Shown piece by piece: positions 20,423 through 23,631 of a stretch of DNA of 23,631 nt. The notes beneath the pieces were generated by a model that saw only the letters and a program-made list of their open reading frames with translations, did not search any database and was not told the origin of the DNA. Both the position numbers and the translations under genes were made by a program. The stretch spans positions 1 through 23,631 of IMG/VR virus record IMGVR_UViG_3300006735_000267. One strand, given 5' to 3'. Numbering within the stretch: the stretch's first letter is position 1; each line of letters begins with the position of its first letter. The DNA is from a virus.

Positions 20423-20949
20423 CAGAACGAATCCTTCACGCTCTTCCATCATGGGAGGGCTATAGCTACGGGCACAAGGTGGACTTCCCGTCTTGTGTCC
20501 GTGGCATTCCATCCAAGCTGGTTGATACAGGAACTAAGCAGATAGACTGTTCGACGTTCACTTGGGCAGTTCTTTGCCAACTATACCCAGACGCTGACTG
20601 GACGTTTGACCGCTATAAGAAGTGGCAGATGTGGGACCGTAAAGACTTGTGGGGTCCAGTTACTCAAGCCCGTGAGATGGGTATCGCAGCCGAAGGCGAA
20701 GGCGATGGTTGGTACCTATTCCAAGTGTGGAAAGGTCAGTGGGAAGGTGGGCACTCCTTCCTTGGTTGTGAGGCTGGAGGCCGCCTACTGGTTCTAGAGG
20801 CTACCAAATCCAGACGGAACGGTATTGACCACAATGGCGTGGTATGGCGGGGAGTTGGTCCCGGTGAGGCATACTTGCCACCTTGGCCAGAGTACAGCCC
20901 CGGTGATGCGACACGGGGCGTTGTGTACGCAAAGGTTAAGCTAGCCTAG
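20401..20949 (+). CDS. NlpC/P60-like cysteine peptidase (candidate endolysin or tail lysin)
   Basis: A 182-residue protein with the cysteine-peptidase triad pattern of NlpC/P60-like enzymes: nucleophile C50 in IDCSTFTWAV (compare DCSGF), H118 in EGGHSFLG, and a polar third residue E133 in LVLEATK. Trp-rich sequence around 60-115 could form the substrate groove. No signal peptide or membrane segment is visible, so it would need a holin for lysis, or could belong to the tail. Enzymes of this fold cut peptide bonds in peptidoglycan or related amide bonds. It overlaps the ATPase gene by 22 bases and its last 9 bases overlap the leftward gene at 20941. Confidence 0.75.
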   Translation: MAGTTSITERILHALPSWEGYSYGHKVDFPSCVRGIPSKLVDTGTKQIDCSTFTWAVLCQLYPDADWTFDRYKKWQMWDRKDLWGPVTQAREMGIAAEGEGDGWYLFQVWKGQWEGGHSFLGCEAGGRLLVLEATKSRRNGIDHNGVVWRGVGPGEAYLPPWPEYSPGDATRGVVYAKVKLA

Positions 20950-21312
20950 AATAGTCAGTCCCACTGCCGTAGTTGGCGCACTCTGGGCTCCTGCACTTTC
21001 CAGTGTAGATGTCGCAATGACAAAGTTACCTGTAGCTTGGTACAGTCCACCGGGTAGGAACACATACGTCTTAGTGGTCGCGGGTACAGGGATAATCAAA
21101 CGCGGGTGTGTGGCTCCGTCTGTAGGGTCCGGGGCACTACCTACCTGATAAAACTTGTAGTAGGTAATAGCAGAGTTGGCTGTATTATCCAACTCAAAGT
21201 GGTAGTACGTTTGTGCCGAAGTTGCAATCTGTACTGGAGTTGTAGACAGAGCACTCTCTTGGAATACAAGTGTACCCAGTGGATTGCGAAGTGTAATGAT
21301 TGTTGAAGCCAT
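20941..21312 (-). CDS. Small beta-sandwich-like protein, probably virion-associated
   Basis: A 123-residue protein rich in Thr, Ala, Ser and Pro with few charges, typical of phage structural proteins. The block YYKFYQVGSAPDPTDG...LIIPVP...VFLPGGLYQATGNFVIATS resembles the equivalent part of the neighbouring 145-residue protein (IKFYD...SLILPF...IIFPEGLAFSNGLAISIAKD), so the two are probably paralogous beta-domain proteins, perhaps tail or capsid decoration. It is the last gene of the leftward block; GAGG lies seven bases before the ATG. Its stop overlaps the convergent peptidase gene. Confidence 0.75.
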   Translation of the reverse strand: MASTIITLRNPLGTLVFQESALSTTPVQIATSAQTYYHFELDNTANSAITYYKFYQVGSAPDPTDGATHPRLIIPVPATTKTYVFLPGGLYQATGNFVIATSTLESAGAQSAPTTAVGLTILG

Positions 21313-21320
21313 ATTTTACC

Positions 21321-21758
21321 TCACTTGTACGCAATAACAACGTCGGTAACGTCGGCGGCAAGATCTGTTGCACTTAGCTTACCAAAGTTTGTACTTACAT
21401 CCTTAGCGATTGAAATCGCTAAACCGTTACTGAATGCAAGTCCTTCAGGAAAGATGATTGCCGTGTAGTCGGATGAACCATCAACGCCCGCATCGTATAT
21501 TCGGAAAGGCAAGATGAGGGAAGGGTTTACGTCGGTGACACCCGCTGCTACCGTAACTGCCGCGATCGTATCATAAAACTTAATGAGGCCGAGTTCCGCA
21601 GAACCGTGCTCGTTGCGAATGTAAATCGCGTATACGCTACCTGCGCTTCCGAATACATTGCGGTACGTTGTAGCAACTTCCTTTGCCATCTCGTCAAAGC
21701 GGACAAATCGGTAGTTGAGCCCTGTAGATTGATTAGTAGCGGTTGTGACTGAGGCCAT
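21321..21758 (-). CDS. Virion-like beta protein, paralogue of the neighbouring gene
   Basis: A 145-residue protein, beta-rich (YAIYIRNEHGSAELGLIKFY, SLILPFRIYDAG, YTAIIFPEGLAFSNGLAISI) with an Ala/Asp/Val-rich end. It shares the LIKFYD, L-I-P and F-x-x-G-L-x-x-x-x-G pattern with the protein encoded just downstream. Typical length and composition for a minor tail or head-decoration protein. GGGG lies six bases before the ATG. Specific role unknown. Confidence 0.75.
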   Translation of the reverse strand: MASVTTATNQSTGLNYRFVRFDEMAKEVATTYRNVFGSAGSVYAIYIRNEHGSAELGLIKFYDTIAAVTVAAGVTDVNPSLILPFRIYDAGVDGSSDYTAIIFPEGLAFSNGLAISIAKDVSTNFGKLSATDLAADVTDVVIAYK

Positions 21759-21761
21759 CTA

Positions 21762-21938
21762 TCACCCCATCACTTCGTCGAGGTACGCGGTGACCTCTGA
21801 CAGCAAGAGTGCGATGATCTCGTCGCGCTCATCAGGGCTGATCTTCTGATCGTCTGACAGTGCGACTGTAATCTTACGCCCCACGCGAAGAATGCGCGCG
21901 ACGAGCTTAAAGATGTTGAACTTCTTGTTCTTAGCCAT
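21762..21938 (-). CDS. Small helical hypothetical protein
   Basis: A 58-residue protein starting at ATG 21938 with GGAGA five bases upstream: a basic, amphipathic N-terminus (MAKNKKFNIFKLVARILRVG), then LSDDQKISPDERDEIIALLL, with an acidic C-terminal helix. The DDQKISPDERDEI block is like a loop between two helices of small phage head or holin-like helper proteins. No membrane segment is certain. Family not recognised. It lies between the phosphoesterase and the paralogous beta proteins. Confidence 0.65.
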   Translation of the reverse strand: MAKNKKFNIFKLVARILRVGRKITVALSDDQKISPDERDEIIALLLSEVTAYLDEVMG

Positions 21939-21939
21939 T

Positions 21940-23091
21940 TTAGTCTCCAATGAACTGTCTCCAGCCCGTTTCAAACGCGATTTGCTCTGCGGGGTCTTCA
22001 CCCTCAAAGACTTGGTTATTGTATACAAGTCGCCCGTTAGTGATTGGAAGTACCTGCATGTGAACATCTTTAGTTCTCTCGTCAAGTATAGCAAGTCCGA
22101 GCCCTTGTTGCCAATCGGGAGTTAGAGAAACACCCGGTGTCGGACCCGGTACTCTAACTAAACAGCCGGGACTCATTGCAGTTACACACTGAGGACCGTC
22201 AGGTCCATGGTATGTTTTCTGTACAAACTCTACCCTATGAATATGGCCATACACCTCGGACCAGCGAGCAGTCTTCGCTATCGCAGTGGCTGTACCACCG
22301 GAGCCTCCGCGCACCTTGGTACCATGGTTTACCCTGATGGGAGAGTTAGAGTCTGGCCATAGCCACCAGTCGGCACCGTATGGACCAACGTAGTCTATGT
22401 CTAGTTTATCTAGATGTAGTAGTCTGTTAAGGCTGAGCACAGGATCATCTTCTAATGCAGGGGCTACAGTCGATGCCTCTGGTAGTAACTCTACAGTTGC
22501 CTTAGATATTCTGGCTTCATGATTTCCAGCCATGTAAACTATTTTACTAGCTGGAGATGCGTCTCGTAGGTCAGCTAACCACCAGTGCAACTCGTCAATC
22601 GCAGGCTGTGTTGTCTGCCTATATTCTGGCTTACGAGGGAAGCGGGTACTCCATGGAGCAAGATCTAACATATCCCCTAAAAGAACTATAATGTCAGGGC
22701 GAGTCTGACGTACAAACCTAGACACTGCATCCATCGCCTTGCGATCGTGCATTGGATCTAAGTATGTGTACTTGTTTTTCCACGCATAGCCCAACTGGCT
22801 ATCCGGTATAAAGCAAGTGGTCTTGAGCCCGGATGAGCGAGCAGGCTCTTCCACGCGAGCTATGAACTTAGGTGGGTACGCAGGCTGACGGTCAGGCTCA
22901 ATCTTACGCTCTAGGTACGCTTTGACCTGATAAAGCGTGATAGTAGATTCGCCACCTTTGACGCTCTGTTCCCAAGAGTTACACTTCCAACTAGACACGC
23001 GCCACTTGCGTTTGTCTACGTTGGCATGGCGTAGAAGCTGGTTCAGTGTACGGACCCGCCGCCCCTGTGCGCTGACGGTTATCTCTTCCAC
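21940..23091 (-). CDS. Calcineurin-like metallophosphoesterase (D-x-Q variant)
   Basis: A 383-residue phosphoesterase. After a 90-residue basic N-terminal domain (TLNQLLRHANVDKRKWRVSS) come the metal motifs: D97-S98-Q99 (PDSQLGY, in place of D-x-H), GDMLD (139-143), GNHE (189-192), VNHG (254-257) and GHIH (282-285). All other metal ligands are present. D-x-Q variants are, as I recall, a known type in marine phages. The substrate is unknown: phosphodiester or nucleotide is likely. It starts at GTG one base after the stop of the upstream gene (TAAGTG), which implies termination-reinitiation. It lies among virion-like genes rather than the replication genes. Confidence 0.9.
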   Translation of the reverse strand: MEEITVSAQGRRVRTLNQLLRHANVDKRKWRVSSWKCNSWEQSVKGGESTITLYQVKAYLERKIEPDRQPAYPPKFIARVEEPARSSGLKTTCFIPDSQLGYAWKNKYTYLDPMHDRKAMDAVSRFVRQTRPDIIVLLGDMLDLAPWSTRFPRKPEYRQTTQPAIDELHWWLADLRDASPASKIVYMAGNHEARISKATVELLPEASTVAPALEDDPVLSLNRLLHLDKLDIDYVGPYGADWWLWPDSNSPIRVNHGTKVRGGSGGTATAIAKTARWSEVYGHIHRVEFVQKTYHGPDGPQCVTAMSPGCLVRVPGPTPGVSLTPDWQQGLGLAILDERTKDVHMQVLPITNGRLVYNNQVFEGEDPAEQIAFETGWRQFIGD

Positions 23092-23631
23092 TTACTGAAC
23101 GGGCTCGATTTCGAGTCTTACTTTACAGAAGAGCGCATTCGCGCTTAGGTCTTCAGAGCCCGTGTGTACGTTGGCCCAAGTAAAGAACAGGGTCGCACCA
23201 CCTTCGTTTGGTCCTAGTTTACCTAGCGATGCGTCGTAGAAGAGGCCGGAAGGTCCACCACCATTTGCTGTAGTTGCTGTCCCTGACGGCATACCGGGTG
23301 CGAAGTCGAGTACGGGAGCCCATGTGAACAAGTTTGTTCCCATCACTACCTTGCCACCTACGCTGTTTGCTCCACTCGGGTTAACCACGGCTTGTGCAAA
23401 TACGCTCTTAAGATCGGCTAGTAGCAGCCTACTGACAGCAGCGCCTTCGCCCAGCCCGCAGACTGTGTGGAGGAGTGCAGTTCCATCTTTGTCCGCAAAT
23501 GCAAATGCGGTGCTCTTACCCCAGATGAGTGTGACCCTGTGGATATAGCCCCGGCGAGGTACGTCCAAGGCGACGGTAACCATGTCATTGTCTGACGCTG
23601 GGATAGCCGCGTTTTGGATCGTACCTTCTAC
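23092..23631 (-). CDS. Partial virion-like protein, open at the window edge
   Basis: The reading frame is open to base 23631. Its first Met in the window is at 23583, but this has no ribosome site and 16 more sense codons (VEGTIQNAAIPASDND...) lie upstream, so the gene probably begins beyond the window. The visible 179 residues are beta-rich and Gly/Ala/Thr-rich (RRGYIHRVTLIWGKSTAFAF, LFTWAPVLDFAPGMPSG) and end in KVRLEIEPVQ. This suggests a head or tail protein in the same leftward structural block. Function is not assignable. Confidence 0.75.
   Translation of the reverse strand, partial: VEGTIQNAAIPASDNDMVTVALDVPRRGYIHRVTLIWGKSTAFAFADKDGTALLHTVCGLGEGAAVSRLLLADLKSVFAQAVVNPSGANSVGGKVVMGTNLFTWAPVLDFAPGMPSGTATTANGGGPSGLFYDASLGKLGPNEGGATLFFTWANVHTGSEDLSANALFCKVRLEIEPVQ

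Noticed and set aside
23092-23583. Complete gene starting at the ATG at 23583
   Set aside because: No ribosome site precedes that ATG and the frame stays open to the window end, so the protein is most likely truncated by the edge.

Overview
The window is part of a tailed double-stranded DNA bacteriophage genome of middling G+C. It is gene-dense, with short genes that overlap at ATGA or TAATG junctions. It holds a near-complete phage replication and recombination set, small accessory genes of unknown function, a cysteine-peptidase lysin candidate and the edge of a structural region. No integrase, repressor or host housekeeping gene was recognised. The Phe at the PolA position equivalent to E. 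coli 762 fits a virulent rather than temperate phage. The left-edge partial gene and the D-x-Q metallophosphoesterase are types I associate with marine phages, but the host cannot be assigned from this sequence.

Layout. Bases 1-3935, leftward: a small excisionase-type HTH protein, a large PrimPol/SF3 primase-helicase, a possible HTH protein, a basic small protein and a partial small conserved protein. Bases 3936-4643: a non-coding region with 12 copies of an 8-bp TGTAACCA/G element in both orientations, an AT-rich inverted repeat and a C-rich/G-rich tract; this is the best replication-origin candidate. Bases 4644-6300, leftward: two short transcription units of unknown proteins, each with a visible promoter; the second also has a clear terminator. 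Bases 6301-6613: a non-coding region with a promoter, a palindrome, a 27-nt alternating purine-pyrimidine tract, a strong terminator and interlocked inverted repeats that could fold as a pseudoknot in the leftward 3' UTR. Bases 6614-10434, leftward: an accessory cluster headed by a DUF7227-like Cys-rich protein and including a DUF3846 protein and an NrdR-like zinc ribbon.

Bases 10435-10663 are a divergent intergenic region. From 10664 to 20949 genes run rightward: two tiny ORFs, a DUF932 protein with a strong terminator, an FmdB-type zinc ribbon, an SNF2-like helicase, a PD-(D/E)XK nuclease with an Fe-S-type Cys set, a Sak4-like ATPase, a DUF669-like putative ssDNA-binding protein, a second terminator, two small genes, a fusion of a family-4-like uracil-DNA glycosylase domain to a family A DNA polymerase, a short Rad50/SMC-like ATPase, and an NlpC/P60-like cysteine peptidase. 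The peptidase gene meets, tail to tail with a 9-nt overlap, a leftward block at 20941-23631 of three small virion-like proteins, a small helical protein and a calcineurin-like phosphoesterase.

How it fits together: the primase-helicase beside the iteron-like region would start replication; PolA would extend; the helicase, nuclease, Sak4-like ATPase, DUF669-like protein and Rad50-like ATPase would handle recombination-dependent replication and end processing. Four leftward transcript starts share a CAACAAC-type leader, and five intergenic regions share an ACGGGT-centred motif, pointing to phage-specific expression signals.
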